From Steroidobacteraceae bacterium (GTDB lineage Bacteria; Pseudomonadota; Gammaproteobacteria; Steroidobacterales; Steroidobacteraceae): 64,000 nt of DNA. Below the pieces are notes generated by a model. The model ran no database searches. It saw only the letters and a list, made by a program, of their open reading frames with translations, and was not told the origin of the DNA. Position numbers and translations under genes: made by a program. The DNA lies in assembly GCA_025451275.1 (NCBI GenBank), contig JANWKR010000091.1:1-64000 (forward strand), read 5' to 3'. This document shows, in pieces, positions 17,737-26,498 of the stretch. Numbering within the stretch: position 1 is the first letter of the stretch; each line of letters starts with the position of its first letter.

Positions 17737-18435
17737 ATGCTGAGCGTGCGCCGCAGCGCCGAGCGCGGCTCCTTCGATCACGGCTGGCTGCAGACTTCCC
17801 ACACCTTCTCGTTCGCCGGCTACGACGACCCGCGCTGGGTGGAGTACGGGCCGCTGCGCGTCATCAACGAGGACCGCGTCGCCGCCGGGCAGGGCTTCGC
17901 CAAGCACGGCCACCGCGACATGGAGATCGTGACCTACATCCTCGAGGGCGAGCTCGAGCACCACGACTCGATGGGTAACGGCTCGGTGATCCGCGTCGGC
18001 GACGTGCAGCGCATGAGCGCCGGCACCGGCGTCACCCACAGCGAGTTCAACCCCTCGTCCGCGCAGGCGGTGCACCTGCTGCAGATCTGGATCCAGCCGG
18101 CCGCGCGCGGACTGGCGCCGGGCTACGAGCCGAAGCACTTCACGGCGCAGGACAAGCGCGGCCGGCTGTGCCTCATCGCCGCCCCGGATAGCGCGGCGGG
18201 CGCGGTGCTCGTGCACCAGGACGCGCGCGTCTACGCCGGCCTGTTCGACGGCGCCGAGCGCGCCAGCTACGCACTCGCCGCCGGCCGGCGCGCCTGGCTG
18301 CAGCTGGCGCGCGGCACGCTGAGCGTGGGAGAGACGCGCCTCAGCGCCGGCGACGGCGCCTACACCGCCGGCCCCGTGCCGCTCGGGCTGCACGACGGCG
18401 CGGGCGCCGAGGTGCTGCTGTTCGACCTGCCGTGA
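17737..18435 (+). CDS. Pirin family protein (YhaK-like bicupin)
   Basis: A 232-residue bicupin of the pirin family. Opening SVRRSAERGSFDHGWLQTSHTFSFA, then FAKHGHRDMEIVTYILEGELEHHDS, supplies the metal-binding histidines (HGHRDME and HHD) of cupin domain 1, completed by GVTHSEFNPS. Domain 2 (about 140-232) lacks the metal set, as in YhaK. Family members include quercetinase-like and redox-sensing proteins; the biological role is unknown. The start is ATG 17737, though GTG 17731 in the same frame overlaps the upstream stop and is an alternative. Confidence 0.9.
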   Translation: MLSVRRSAERGSFDHGWLQTSHTFSFAGYDDPRWVEYGPLRVINEDRVAAGQGFAKHGHRDMEIVTYILEGELEHHDSMGNGSVIRVGDVQRMSAGTGVTHSEFNPSSAQAVHLLQIWIQPAARGLAPGYEPKHFTAQDKRGRLCLIAAPDSAAGAVLVHQDARVYAGLFDGAERASYALAAGRRAWLQLARGTLSVGETRLSAGDGAYTAGPVPLGLHDGAGAEVLLFDLP

Positions 18436-18439
18436 GCGC

Positions 18440-19348
18440 TCAGGCCGGGCGCAGCATCGGCAGGTAGTGATCGACCAGCAGCGCTGCGAACAGCCACATG
18501 AGATAGGTGACCGAAAAGCGGAACACGCGCATCGGCAGCTCGGCGCGCGCGGTGAGCTTGAGCGCGAACGCGTAGTAGAGAAAGCCGCTGTTCAGCACCA
18601 GCGCCGCGGCCAGGTACACCAGTCCGCTCATGCCGGTGAGGTAGGGCATGAGCGTCACCACGACCAGCAGCACCGTGTACAGGAGCACCTGCAGGCGCGT
18701 GTAGTCGACGCCGTGTGTCACCGGCAGCATGGGGATGCCGGCGCGCGCGTACTCGTCGCGGCGCGCGATCGCCAGGGCCCAGAAGTGCGGCGGCGTCCAC
18801 ACGAAGATGATGAGGAACAGCAGCAGCGCGTTCGGCTCGACGCTGCCCGTCACCGCGGTCCATCCCAGAACCGGCGGGGCCGCCCCGGCCGCGCCCCCGA
18901 TCACGATGTTCTGCGAGGTCGCGCGCTTCAGCCACACGGTGTAGACGACCGCGTAGCCGATCAGCGAGCAGAAGGTCAGCACGGCGGTCAGCAGGTTGAC
19001 CAGGAACGCGAGCAGCGCCATGGCCGTCACTCCCAGCACCGCGGCGAAGATGAGCGCCTCGCGCTCGGACAGGGCGCCGCTCGGCAGCGGCCGCGCCCGC
19101 GTGCGTGCCATCTGCTCGTCGATGCGCCGGTCGAGCACGTGGTTGATGGTGGCCGCGCAGGCGGCGGCGAGCGCGATGCCGAGATTGCCCCACACCAGCG
19201 CCGCGAGCGGCGGCAGGCCGGGGCTGGCGAGCAGCGTCCCGACGATCGCGGTGAACACGATGAGCGTCACGACCTTCGGCTTGGTCAGCTCCAGGTAGCG
19301 GCGCCAGAGCGCGCCGGCACCCGGTGCATAGTCCGATGTGGTCGCCAC
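18440..19348 (-). CDS. ctaB: Heme O synthase (protoheme IX farnesyltransferase)
   Basis: An inner-membrane prenyltransferase that attaches farnesyl to heme b to give heme O, the precursor of heme A (302 residues). UbiA-superfamily motifs are present: [19 protein letters not shown], carrying the Asp-rich NxxxDxxxD site, followed by LPSG. A second acidic segment lies in the region of [22 protein letters not shown]. About nine hydrophobic segments are visible. Clustering with ctaA, surf1 and the oxidase genes fits assembly of aa3 oxidase. It ends four bases from the convergent pirin gene. Confidence 0.96.
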   Translation of the reverse strand: MATTSDYAPGAGALWRRYLELTKPKVVTLIVFTAIVGTLLASPGLPPLAALVWGNLGIALAAACAATINHVLDRRIDEQMARTRARPLPSGALSEREALIFAAVLGVTAMALLAFLVNLLTAVLTFCSLIGYAVVYTVWLKRATSQNIVIGGAAGAAPPVLGWTAVTGSVEPNALLLFLIIFVWTPPHFWALAIARRDEYARAGIPMLPVTHGVDYTRLQVLLYTVLLVVVTLMPYLTGMSGLVYLAAALVLNSGFLYYAFALKLTARAELPMRVFRFSVTYLMWLFAALLVDHYLPMLRPA

Positions 19349-19436
19349 GGCGCTCGCTTGCGGGACGGTTGGGGATGCGCAGCCTAGCAGATCGCACCCC
19401 GCGGCTCACGGCGTTGCCGTGGGCCCCGCGGCTGGC

Positions 19437-19442
19437 TAAGTT
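19437..19442 (+). promoter_or_regulatory. Probable -10 element (TAAGTT) at leaderless spacing
   Basis: TAAGTT ends six bases before the GTG at 19449; the same hexamer and spacing precede ubiA. No clear -35. Confidence 0.3.
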
Positions 19443-19448
19443 CACGCC

Positions 19449-19769
19449 GTGCGCGGCTTTCACAGCGTGTTGGGCGTGCTGCTCGCGGTGGGATACGCCG
19501 CGCTGCTCGCTCACCCGGCGTGGCTTCCCGGGCTGACGGCGGCGGCGCAGTTCGCGCCGCCGTACTCGCGCGCCGGCACCGGGGTCACGGTGGCCTACGG
19601 CCTGCCGCTGGCGGCGATTGCCTGCTTCCTCATGCCGCGGCGCCTCATGCTGTGGCTGTCGCCACGCGTGCCGCCGCTGAACGACTACCTGCTCACCGCG
19701 GGCTTCTGGTATCTCGCCGGCTACCTGCTGCTGGCGGTATCGGCCGGGCTGCTGCTGCTGTTCCGCTGA
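19449..19769 (+). CDS. Small membrane protein of unknown function
   Basis: 106 residues with three hydrophobic segments: about 5-22 (LGVLLAVGYAALLAHPAW), 45-62 (VTVAYGLPLAAIACFLM) and 80-104. A short basic linker (PRRLMLWLSPRVPP) sits between the second and third. I recognise no family. Regular membrane-protein composition, a GTG start with a -10-like TAAGTT six bases ahead, and its place divergent from ctaB support it as real. Its last 49 bases overlap the 3' end of the convergent class D beta-lactamase gene. Confidence 0.6.
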   Translation: MRGFHSVLGVLLAVGYAALLAHPAWLPGLTAAAQFAPPYSRAGTGVTVAYGLPLAAIACFLMPRRLMLWLSPRVPPLNDYLLTAGFWYLAGYLLLAVSAGLLLLFR

Positions 19770-20575
19770 CTTCCCCGCGGCAGGCGCGCGAGCAGCGCGG
19801 GCAGGTCGCGCAGCAGGCTCTCGCGGGCGCGCTTCGCGGCACTTTCTTGCTGCGGCGTCTCGTCGCTGAGGCAGCGCGCGAATGCCACGACGCGCGTGCC
19901 CTGCACCGCCCAGCCCACGAACCAGCCGACCTGGAGGCGACGCTCGGAGGAGCCGTCGGCGTTCTGGCGGAAGCCGTTGCCGGTCTTGCCGTGCACCTCC
20001 CAGCCATCGGGCAGCGCGCCGACGAGCGTGAGGCGCGCGGTCAGGTCGTAGGCGCGCGCGCTCACCGGCAGCTGGCGCGCGATCAGGCGGTGCAGGAAGG
20101 CGAGCTGCTCCAGCGGCGAGATCTGCAGCGAGGAGGTGAGCCAGGCGTGGGTGAGGCCGTTGTCCTGGCCGGCATCGCCGCCGAGGTCGGCGTTGCCGTA
20201 GCCGAAGGCCGTCACGTAGTGCTGCAGGCGCCCGCGCCCCAGCCACTCGGTGAGCAGCTGCGAGTACCACACCACGGAGTTCCTGATCCAGCTCGTCGGA
20301 TCCGTGGTCGCGCGCCAGGAAGGCATCCAGTCCGCGTAGCCCTGCTTGAACGGCAGCGCCGGCAGGTGCTCGTCGCTCAGGTAGCCGCTGTCGTAGCCCA
20401 TGAGGCTGAGCGCGATCTTGAACGTCGAGGCAGGCGTCACGCGCTCGTCGCACCGACCGTCCTGACGCAGGACCTGCCCGGTGGCTGCGTCGGCGAGCGC
20501 GGTGCAGGTGGCGGCGCGTGCGCCGCTGCAGCCGAGGGCCAGCAGTGCCAGGGCTAGGATGCCGTGCGGCCTCAT
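19721..20575 (-). CDS. Class D (OXA-type) beta-lactamase
   Basis: A 284-residue periplasmic serine beta-lactamase. Signal peptide about 1-21 (LALALLALGCSGARA). Active-site motifs in order: STFK at 50-53, SVV at 100-102, YGN at 126-128 and KTG at 197-199, then GWFVGW. These are the S-x-x-K, S-x-V, Y-G-N and K-T-G set of class D enzymes, so the catalytic residues are intact. The ATG at 20575 overlaps the ctaA stop (ATGA), making it the last gene of the oxidase assembly run. The C-terminal 20 or so residues (serine-rich) overlap a convergent small gene. Whether it confers resistance or acts on cell-wall precursors cannot be told. Confidence 0.9.
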   Translation of the reverse strand: MRPHGILALALLALGCSGARAATCTALADAATGQVLRQDGRCDERVTPASTFKIALSLMGYDSGYLSDEHLPALPFKQGYADWMPSWRATTDPTSWIRNSVVWYSQLLTEWLGRGRLQHYVTAFGYGNADLGGDAGQDNGLTHAWLTSSLQISPLEQLAFLHRLIARQLPVSARAYDLTARLTLVGALPDGWEVHGKTGNGFRQNADGSSERRLQVGWFVGWAVQGTRVVAFARCLSDETPQQESAAKRARESLLRDLPALLARLPRGSQRNSSSSPADTASSR

Positions 20576-21597
20576 CGCGGTGTCAGCGCGCGCAGCAGCG
20601 CGAGCGTCGCCAGCAGCAGCAGCGCCGCGCCGGCGGTATGGGCGGTGGCGATCCACAGCGGGAAGCCACGCAGCACCATGGTGATGCCGATGGCGAGCTG
20701 CAGCGCGAGTACCGCCAGCAGCGCCCAGGCGCGCGGCCGCGCCGCCGACAGCCCGCGCCGCCGCAGCACGTACACGGCGGCGGCGCCGAGCAGCAGCGTC
20801 GCGAGGACCGCGCCGAGCCGGTGCGTCACGTGGATTGCGACGCGCGCGGGGGTGGCGAGCACGCCGCCCTCGTAGTCGATGCGACCGTGCCAGGGTACGA
20901 AGGCGTCCGCAAAGTCGGCGTGCGGCCACAGGCGCCCCTGGCAGGTGGGGAAGTCCGGGCAGGAGATGGCCGCGTAGTTGCTGCTGGTCCAGCCGCCGAG
21001 CGCGAGCTGCACGACCAGCGCCGCCAGGCCGAGCAGCGCCAGGGCGCGCGCGGCGCCGTAGCCGCTGCCGCCGCCGGCGAGGCTGCGGCCGGGGCCGGCC
21101 AGGGCGCTCGCGCCCCACGAGCTCTGCGGCAGCGACAGCGTCAGCCACCACAGCATGCCGAGCGTCGTCATCCCGAACAGCAGGTGCAGCGTGACGATCA
21201 GGGGATTGAGCTGCCAGGTGACGGTCAGCATGCCGAGCAGGGCCTGCACGATGAGCGTCGCCAGCAGGGCCAGCGCGAACGGCACGCTCGTCAGGCGCGC
21301 ACGGCGCGTGCGCACGGCGAGCACCGCCAGCGCCAGGATGATGAGGCTGAGGGTGCCGACCGCGTAGCGGTGCAGCATCTCGCGCCAGGCCTTGCCGACT
21401 TCCAGCGGGCGGGCGTAGTCGGCGGTGCCGGGGCTGGCGGCCGCGCCGACCGGGCTCAGCTGGCCGTAGCAGCCCGGCCAGTCCGGGCAGCCGAGGCCGG
21501 CGGCGGTGAGGCGCACGTAGGCGCCGAGCACGACTACCGCGAAGCACAGCAGCACGCCGAGAATGGCGAGACGGCGCATCCAGCGGGCGAGCGGCAT
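20572..21597 (-). CDS. ctaA: Heme A synthase (COX15/CtaA)
   Basis: An inner-membrane enzyme that oxidises the C8 methyl of heme O to give heme A (341 residues, eight predicted helices). Heme-ligating histidines are in LHRYAVGTL, IVTLHLLFG, IHVTHRLG and ATAHTAG. The paired-cysteine loops AGLGCPDWPGCYGQ and ISCPDFPTCQGR are the typical disulfide loops of type B2/C CtaA. It is coupled to the downstream class D beta-lactamase by ATGA and follows the SCO-like gene after 20 bases. Confidence 0.95.
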   Translation of the reverse strand: MPLARWMRRLAILGVLLCFAVVVLGAYVRLTAAGLGCPDWPGCYGQLSPVGAAASPGTADYARPLEVGKAWREMLHRYAVGTLSLIILALAVLAVRTRRARLTSVPFALALLATLIVQALLGMLTVTWQLNPLIVTLHLLFGMTTLGMLWWLTLSLPQSSWGASALAGPGRSLAGGGSGYGAARALALLGLAALVVQLALGGWTSSNYAAISCPDFPTCQGRLWPHADFADAFVPWHGRIDYEGGVLATPARVAIHVTHRLGAVLATLLLGAAAVYVLRRRGLSAARPRAWALLAVLALQLAIGITMVLRGFPLWIATAHTAGAALLLLATLALLRALTPR

Positions 21598-21617
21598 GTT
21601 GGTTTTCTAAGTTGGTG

Positions 21618-22226
21618 TCAGCCGATGTGCGACAGCCGCAGCAGCTTCTTCAGGTCCTCGAGCAGGCCGCGCGGATCCTGGCGCGCATCGTAGCTCATCA
21701 TGAGGTTGCCGAGCGGGTCGACGACGTACACGGTGTCGGCGCGCTGCGCGCCGGGGAAGGCGTCAAGGAGCGGTGCGGCGGCCGGCGCGCCGGCATCCAG
21801 CACCAACAGCCCGGGGTGCTCGTGGCTGAGGAACTCGCGCGCGCAGCACGCCCCGGTCACCAGGAAGACGCGCGCCACCCGCGACATGTCGGCATTGAGA
21901 GCCAGGCGCGTCTGGCGCATGAGGACGAGGGCGGCGCGACACGCCGCCTCGCAGCTGCCGTCGCCCACGTATACCAGCGACCACCGGCCGTCGAAGAGCG
22001 CCGGCGGCCCGCCGTCTTCCGGCGCGCCGGCGATCGGGGCGCGCGTGAGCGGCACGTCCGGCAGCGGACGCGGGGGCGTGATGAGCGTGCCGTGGTTGAC
22101 GCTGCGCGCCGGGCGCCAATCGGTGCCGTAGTAGGTGTAGAACGCCAGGATCAGCGGCAGCAGGAACACCGCCGCCAGCGCCGCCAGGGTGCGCAGGTTG
22201 CGCGCGCGCAGGGCCGCGGCGCTCAC
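21618..22226 (-). CDS. Membrane-anchored thioredoxin-like protein of the oxidase cluster (SCO-like)
   Basis: 202 residues: one transmembrane anchor (about 10-32, TLAALAAVFLLPLILAFYTYYG) and a periplasmic domain. Two strand-like stretches around SLVYVGDGSCEAACRAALVL and VARVFLVTGACC suggest a thioredoxin fold. The CEAAC motif (C-x3-C) is positioned like the copper-binding CxxxC of SCO1/SenC; an adjacent CC pair is a further oddity. GTG at 22226 overlaps the surf1 TGA (GTGA), which fixes the start. A role in copper delivery or thiol chemistry for CuA assembly is inferred from the motif and location only. Confidence 0.75.
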   Translation of the reverse strand: MSAAALRARNLRTLAALAAVFLLPLILAFYTYYGTDWRPARSVNHGTLITPPRPLPDVPLTRAPIAGAPEDGGPPALFDGRWSLVYVGDGSCEAACRAALVLMRQTRLALNADMSRVARVFLVTGACCAREFLSHEHPGLLVLDAGAPAAAPLLDAFPGAQRADTVYVVDPLGNLMMSYDARQDPRGLLEDLKKLLRLSHIG

Positions 22227-22960
22227 CTCGTGCCCCCGCGCCGCGCGCGGCGCACGCCCAGCACCGCCCAGATGACGAGCGCCAGAGCGGCGAAGCACCA
22301 CCACTGGATGGCGTAGGCGAAGTGCCGCAGCGGCGCCATGCCCGGCGGCTGCCACTCGCGCGCGTAGCCGAAGGATACCTGCGGGTCGAGCAGCAGGATG
22401 CGCGGCGCCAGCGGCGCACCGAACGCCTGGGCCAGCTGCTCGAGCGTCGGGAAGCTGGTGAGCGTCGGCCACGTGCCCCCGGCGGCCGGGGCGGCGCGGC
22501 CGCTCGCGAGCCCGGGGCTTGGCAGCTCGGCGAGCCGGCCGGTGAGCGTCACGCAGGCCGGGGCGGCCAGCGCCACGTCCGGCAGCTGTGCGCGCGTGCC
22601 GGTGAAGGGCACCCAGCCGCGATCGACCAGCAGCGGCGCCGCGCCGCCCACGCGCTTGAGCGGGGTCAGCACCTCGTAGCCCGGCCGGCCGCGGAACGAG
22701 CGGTTGTCGAGCAGGAACTGGCGCGCGCCGTCGAGCTCACCACTCACCGCGACGCGCTGGAACAGGGGTACGCTCGTGACCTCGCGCTGGCCGAGTTCGT
22801 GCACCTGGTCGGCGCCGCGCGCGAAGCGCGTCCACTCCTCCTGGGCGCGCGCGCCGCGCTGCCACTGCCACACGCCGAGTCTGACGCACAGCGCCGCGAA
22901 CACCAGCACCGCCAGCGTCGGGGCGAGGCCGGGGGCGAAACCCTTCAGCTCCGGCCGCAT
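22223..22960 (-). CDS. SURF1 family cytochrome oxidase assembly protein
   Basis: A 245-residue inner-membrane protein with the SURF1 layout: one helix at residues 12-30, a periplasmic domain, and a second helix near 220-238. Typical motifs are LGVWQWQR (helix 1 end), PLFQRVAVSGELD, LLDNRSFRGRPGYEVLTPL, LLVDRGWVPF and HFAYAIQWWCFA at the C-terminal helix. SURF1 assists heme A insertion into subunit I. It is divergent from the small twin-helix gene and coupled to the SCO-like gene. Confidence 0.93.
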   Translation of the reverse strand: MRPELKGFAPGLAPTLAVLVFAALCVRLGVWQWQRGARAQEEWTRFARGADQVHELGQREVTSVPLFQRVAVSGELDGARQFLLDNRSFRGRPGYEVLTPLKRVGGAAPLLVDRGWVPFTGTRAQLPDVALAAPACVTLTGRLAELPSPGLASGRAAPAAGGTWPTLTSFPTLEQLAQAFGAPLAPRILLLDPQVSFGYAREWQPPGMAPLRHFAYAIQWWCFAALALVIWAVLGVRRARRGGTR

Positions 22961-22988
22961 GGCGCATTGCCGCGTGCCGCCGGCACGC

Positions 22989-22994
22989 TACACT
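22989..22994 (+). promoter_or_regulatory. Probable -10 element (TACACT) close to the start codon
   Basis: TACACT ends eight bases before ATG 23003, implying a leader of no more than two bases. Confidence 0.35.
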
Positions 22995-23002
22995 TCCCAT
23001 CC

Positions 23003-23230
23003 ATGAATGGCCTCGCTGGACTCCTGGCGCTCGTGTGCCTGCTGGCGATCGTGGGGAGCCTCGGCTCGGCGCTGTGGCACCTGTCGCGCGGCACCGAGGA
23101 GGATTCCGCCAAGCTGGCACGCGCGCTCACCGTGCGCATCTCGCTGTCGCTGCTCCTGTTCGCGCTCCTGATGCTGGGCTGGTACTTCGGGCTCATCACG
23201 CCGCACACGCTGCAGGGTACCGCGCCCTGA
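23003..23230 (+). CDS. Twin-transmembrane protein (DUF2909-like)
   Basis: 75 residues with two hydrophobic helices (about 4-24 and 46-66) joined by a polar loop LSRGTEEDSAKLARALTVRI. The layout and its place divergent from surf1, within cytochrome oxidase genes, match the small DUF2909/twin-TM protein common in gamma- and betaproteobacterial cta clusters. Function unknown; an accessory role in oxidase assembly is usually assumed from context. It is the only plus-strand gene within the oxidase block apart from the 106-residue protein. Confidence 0.8.
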   Translation: MNGLAGLLALVCLLAIVGSLGSALWHLSRGTEEDSAKLARALTVRISLSLLLFALLMLGWYFGLITPHTLQGTAP

Positions 23231-23267
23231 GAGGCGCCTGCGGCTGCCGCGCCGACGCGCGCCGCCG

Positions 23268-24155
23268 CTACAGCCAGTAGACGAAGATGAAGAGCCCGAG
23301 CCACACCACGTCGACGAAGTGCCAGTACCAGGCGACCGCCTCGAAGGCGAAGTGACGCGTCGGGGTGAAGTGCCCGCGCAGCACGCGCAGCCAGATCACC
23401 AGCAGCATGATGGCGCCGACCGTGACATGCAGGCCGTGGAAGCCGGTGAGCATGAAGAAGGTCGAGCCGTAGATGCCGGTCGAGAGCCGCAGGCCGAGCT
23501 CGCGGTAGGCCTCGCCGTACTCGTGCGCCTGGAAGCCGACGAAGGTGAAGCCGAGCAGGAAGGTGAGCGCCAGGAACAGCGCCAGCTTGCCGCGCTGGCC
23601 GGCGCGCAGCGCGTGGTGCGCGATCGTGACGGTCACGCCGCTGGTGAGCAGGATCGCCGTGTTGAGCGCGGGAATGCCGATCGCCGGGATGATGCGGAAG
23701 CTGCCATCGGCGTGGCCGCCGACGTGCCCCGGACCGTTGGTGGGCCATACCCCCTCGTACTGCGGCCAGAGGATGAAGTTGGTGAACACCTTGACGCCCT
23801 GGCCGCCGAGCCACGGCACCGACAGCACGCGCGCGTAGAACAGCGCCCCGAAGAACGCCCCGAAGAACATCACCTCCGAGAAGATGAACCACATCATCCC
23901 CATGCGGAAGCTCTTGTCGACGTGCAGGTTGTAGATGCCGTGCTGGTTCTCGTCGATGACCGTGGCGAACCAGCCGAAGAACATGTAGGCCAGCAGGATC
24001 GGCCCGGGCAGGAACACCCAGCCGCCCGCCCAGTCGTTCAGATAGATGATCGCGCCCAGCATGATGGTGAACAGCGCCACCGAACCGCGGATCGGCCACG
24101 GACTGTGGTGCGGGATGTAGTACTGGGAGCTGTCGTGAGCGGGTGCGTTGGCCAT
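23268..24155 (-). CDS. ctaE: Cytochrome c oxidase subunit III
   Basis: 295 residues, seven predicted helices, inner membrane. Typical segments: YIPHHSPWPIRGSVALF, MMWFIFSEVMFFGAFFGALF (with the conserved Glu in helix III), GFTFVGFQAHEYGEAY, FFMLTGFHGLHVTVGAI and the end AVAWYWHFVDVVWLGLF. Subunit III stabilises the catalytic core and the proton entry path. It lies 11 bases downstream of ctaG. Confidence 0.97.
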   Translation of the reverse strand: MANAPAHDSSQYYIPHHSPWPIRGSVALFTIMLGAIIYLNDWAGGWVFLPGPILLAYMFFGWFATVIDENQHGIYNLHVDKSFRMGMMWFIFSEVMFFGAFFGALFYARVLSVPWLGGQGVKVFTNFILWPQYEGVWPTNGPGHVGGHADGSFRIIPAIGIPALNTAILLTSGVTVTIAHHALRAGQRGKLALFLALTFLLGFTFVGFQAHEYGEAYRELGLRLSTGIYGSTFFMLTGFHGLHVTVGAIMLLVIWLRVLRGHFTPTRHFAFEAVAWYWHFVDVVWLGLFIFVYWL

Positions 24156-24166
24156 GGCGTAGCTTT

Positions 24167-24709
24167 CTAGCGTCGCGTGACGCGCGAGGATTCGTCGTAG
24201 AAGGTGTAGGCGAGCGTGATGATGTCGATGTGGCGCGGCAGCGCCGGATCGATGATGAAGCGCACCGGCATGTCACGCCCCTCGTTGAGGGCGAAGTGCT
24301 GCGGCGCGAAGCAGAAGCACTCGGTCTTGTGGAAGTAGGCGGCGACCTCGGACGGGGCGATGTTGGGCACCGCCTGCGCCACCGTGTCGCGGCCGGTGAG
24401 GTTGTGGGCGTAGAACTCGGCCGTGTACAGCTGCCCCGGGTGCACCTGGATGCTGCGCGCCTCGGGGCGGAACTCCCAGCCGCCGGCGCTGGCCACGTCG
24501 GCCAGGAACTGCACCGTCACCGTGCGGCTGGGGTCCGGGTGCTCGATGGCGGTCACTTTCTGCAGCAGCTTCGCCTGGTCGCCGTAGCCGGTGACCGCGC
24601 ACAGCACGTTGTAGAGCGGCACCAGCGCAAAACCGAAGCCGAAGCTGCCGGCCGCGATCGCCACCAGCTTCCAGGTCATGTTCAGGGTGGCGCGCCGCTG
24701 CTCGTTCAT
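24167..24709 (-). CDS. ctaG: Cytochrome c oxidase assembly protein CtaG (Cox11)
   Basis: 180 residues: an N-terminal membrane anchor (about 15-35, [21 protein letters not shown]) and a periplasmic immunoglobulin-like copper domain. The copper motif CFCF is in [15 protein letters not shown], followed by [12 protein letters not shown]. It delivers copper to the CuB site of subunit I. The ATG at 24709 overlaps the stop of the 49-residue gene upstream (ATGA). Confidence 0.96.
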   Translation of the reverse strand: MNEQRRATLNMTWKLVAIAAGSFGFGFALVPLYNVLCAVTGYGDQAKLLQKVTAIEHPDPSRTVTVQFLADVASAGGWEFRPEARSIQVHPGQLYTAEFYAHNLTGRDTVAQAVPNIAPSEVAAYFHKTECFCFAPQHFALNEGRDMPVRFIIDPALPRHIDIITLAYTFYDESSRVTRR

Positions 24710-24855
24710 CTGCCGCGCATCAAGATGAGCACGATGAAACCCAGGTAGAAGGCGGCGGCGATGGCGCCGAACAGCAGCGCGCTGCGGCGCACGCGCCGCC
24801 GCCGCGCCTGCTGCGCGGCCACCGACAGCGTCGCACTGACCGCCTCGGACGCCAT
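24706..24855 (-). CDS. Cytochrome oxidase small assembly protein, 49 residues
   Basis: A short gene between ctaD and ctaG. The ATG at 24855-24853 overlaps the ctaD TGA (TGATG) and the TGA overlaps the ctaG ATG. It encodes a basic N-terminus ([14 protein letters not shown]) and one helix ([18 protein letters not shown]). Overlaps on both sides leave no spare base and strongly support translation. Small single-helix proteins at this position are a known feature of proteobacterial ctaD-ctaG operons; the role in assembly is inferred from that. Confidence 0.8.
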   Translation of the reverse strand: MASEAVSATLSVAAQQARRRRVRRSALLFGAIAAAFYLGFIVLILMRGR

Positions 24856-26462
24856 CAGTGCGCGGCGCCGCGCGCGATCACGGCCTCAGAGGGCGGCGAG
24901 GTCCAGGAATGGAACGGCGGCGGCGAGGGCAGCTCCCACTCGAGCCCGTGCGCGCCTTCCCAGGCCTTGTTGCCGATGCGCACGCCGCCGCGCACGCACT
25001 TCCAGATGATGTACGGGAACAGCAGCTGCGACAGCCCGAAGCCGAAGCCGCCGAGCGAGGACACCATGTTCCAGTCGGCAAACTGCACCGCGTAGTCGGG
25101 GATGCGGCGCGGCATGCCGGCCAGCCCGAGGAAGTGCTGCGGGAAGAACAGCACGTTGACGAAGATGGCCGACAGCCAGAAGTGCCAGGTGGCGAGCTTC
25201 AGGTCGTACATGTGGCCGGTCCACTTGGGCAGCCAGTAGTAGACGCCGGCCATCATGCCGAAGATGGTCCCGGGCACCAGCACGTAGTGGAAGTGCGCCA
25301 CCACGAAGTAGGTGTCCTGGTACTGGTAGTCGGCCGGCACGATCGCCAGCATCAGCCCGGAGAAGCCGCCGATGGTGAACAGGAACAGGAACGCCAGCGC
25401 GAACAGCATCGGCGGCTCGAAGCTGAGCGAGCCCTTCCACATGGTGGCGGTCCAGTTGAACACCTTCACGCCGGTGGGCACCGCGATCAGCATGGTGGAC
25501 AGCATGAAGAACAGCTGTGCCGCGAGCGGCATGCCCACGGTGAACATGTGGTGCGCCCAGACGATGAACGACAGGAACGCGATCGAGGCCACGGCGTACA
25601 CCATTGCCTCGTAGCCGAACAGCGGCTTGCGCGAGAAGGTCGGGATGATCTCCGAGACGATGCCGAAGGCCGGCAGGACGAGGATGTACACCTCGGGGTG
25701 GCCGAAGAACCAGAAGATGTGCTGGAACATCACCGGGTCGCCGCCGCCGGCGGCGGTGAAGAAGGTGGTGCCGAAGTAGTGGTCGGTGAGCATCATGGTC
25801 ACCGCGCCGGCCAGCACCGGCATCACCGCGATCAGCAGATACGCGGTGATCAGCCAGGTCCACACGAACAGCGGCATGCGCAGCAGCGTCATGCCCGGCG
25901 CGCGCATGTTCATGATGGTGACGACGACGTTGATGGCGCCGAGGATCGAGGAGGCGCCCATCAGGTGGATGGAGAAGATCAGCATCGGGAACGAGGCGCC
26001 GGTCTGCAGCGTCAGCGGCGGGTACATGGTCCAGCCGCCGGCCGGCGCCCCGCCCGGCACGAAGAACGACGAGATCAGCAGCGTGAAGGCGAACGGCAGG
26101 ATCCAGAAGCTGAAGTTGTTGAGCCGCGGCAGCGCCATGTCCGGTGCGCCGACCTGCATGGGGATCATCCAGTTCGCAAGTCCGGTCCAGCCCGGCATGA
26201 TCGCGCCGAAGATCATGATCAGCGCGTGCATGGTGGTGAGCGAGTTGAAGAACTGCGGATCGAAGAACTGCAGCCCGGGCTTGAACAGCTCGAGCCGGAT
26301 CAGCATGGCCGCTCCGCCGCCGATGAAGAACATCGTGCAGGCGAAGATCAGGTACATCGTGCCGATGTCCTTGTGATTGGTCGAATAGACCCAGCGGCGC
26401 CAGCCGTGCGGCTTGTGGTCGTGGTCGTCGTGCGCTGCGTCGTGGGCGAGATGCTCAGCCAT
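24855..26462 (-). CDS. ctaD: Cytochrome c oxidase subunit I (aa3 type)
   Basis: 535 residues, twelve helices, holding heme a and the heme a3-CuB centre. Ligand histidines: [14 protein letters not shown] (low-spin heme), [14 protein letters not shown] (CuB histidine and cross-linked Tyr), HHMFTVG (two CuB histidines) and [10 protein letters not shown] (hemes a3 and a). A K-channel region is readable. The polar C-terminus, with the preceding subunit II gene and CtaG downstream, marks an aa3-type cytochrome c oxidase rather than a quinol oxidase. It starts with ATG 36 bases after ctaC. Confidence 0.98.
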   Translation of the reverse strand: MAEHLAHDAAHDDHDHKPHGWRRWVYSTNHKDIGTMYLIFACTMFFIGGGAAMLIRLELFKPGLQFFDPQFFNSLTTMHALIMIFGAIMPGWTGLANWMIPMQVGAPDMALPRLNNFSFWILPFAFTLLISSFFVPGGAPAGGWTMYPPLTLQTGASFPMLIFSIHLMGASSILGAINVVVTIMNMRAPGMTLLRMPLFVWTWLITAYLLIAVMPVLAGAVTMMLTDHYFGTTFFTAAGGGDPVMFQHIFWFFGHPEVYILVLPAFGIVSEIIPTFSRKPLFGYEAMVYAVASIAFLSFIVWAHHMFTVGMPLAAQLFFMLSTMLIAVPTGVKVFNWTATMWKGSLSFEPPMLFALAFLFLFTIGGFSGLMLAIVPADYQYQDTYFVVAHFHYVLVPGTIFGMMAGVYYWLPKWTGHMYDLKLATWHFWLSAIFVNVLFFPQHFLGLAGMPRRIPDYAVQFADWNMVSSLGGFGFGLSQLLFPYIIWKCVRGGVRIGNKAWEGAHGLEWELPSPPPFHSWTSPPSEAVIARGAAH

Positions 26463-26498
26463 GGCGTTTCTCGATAGCGATTGAGTGTGGACGCGGGA

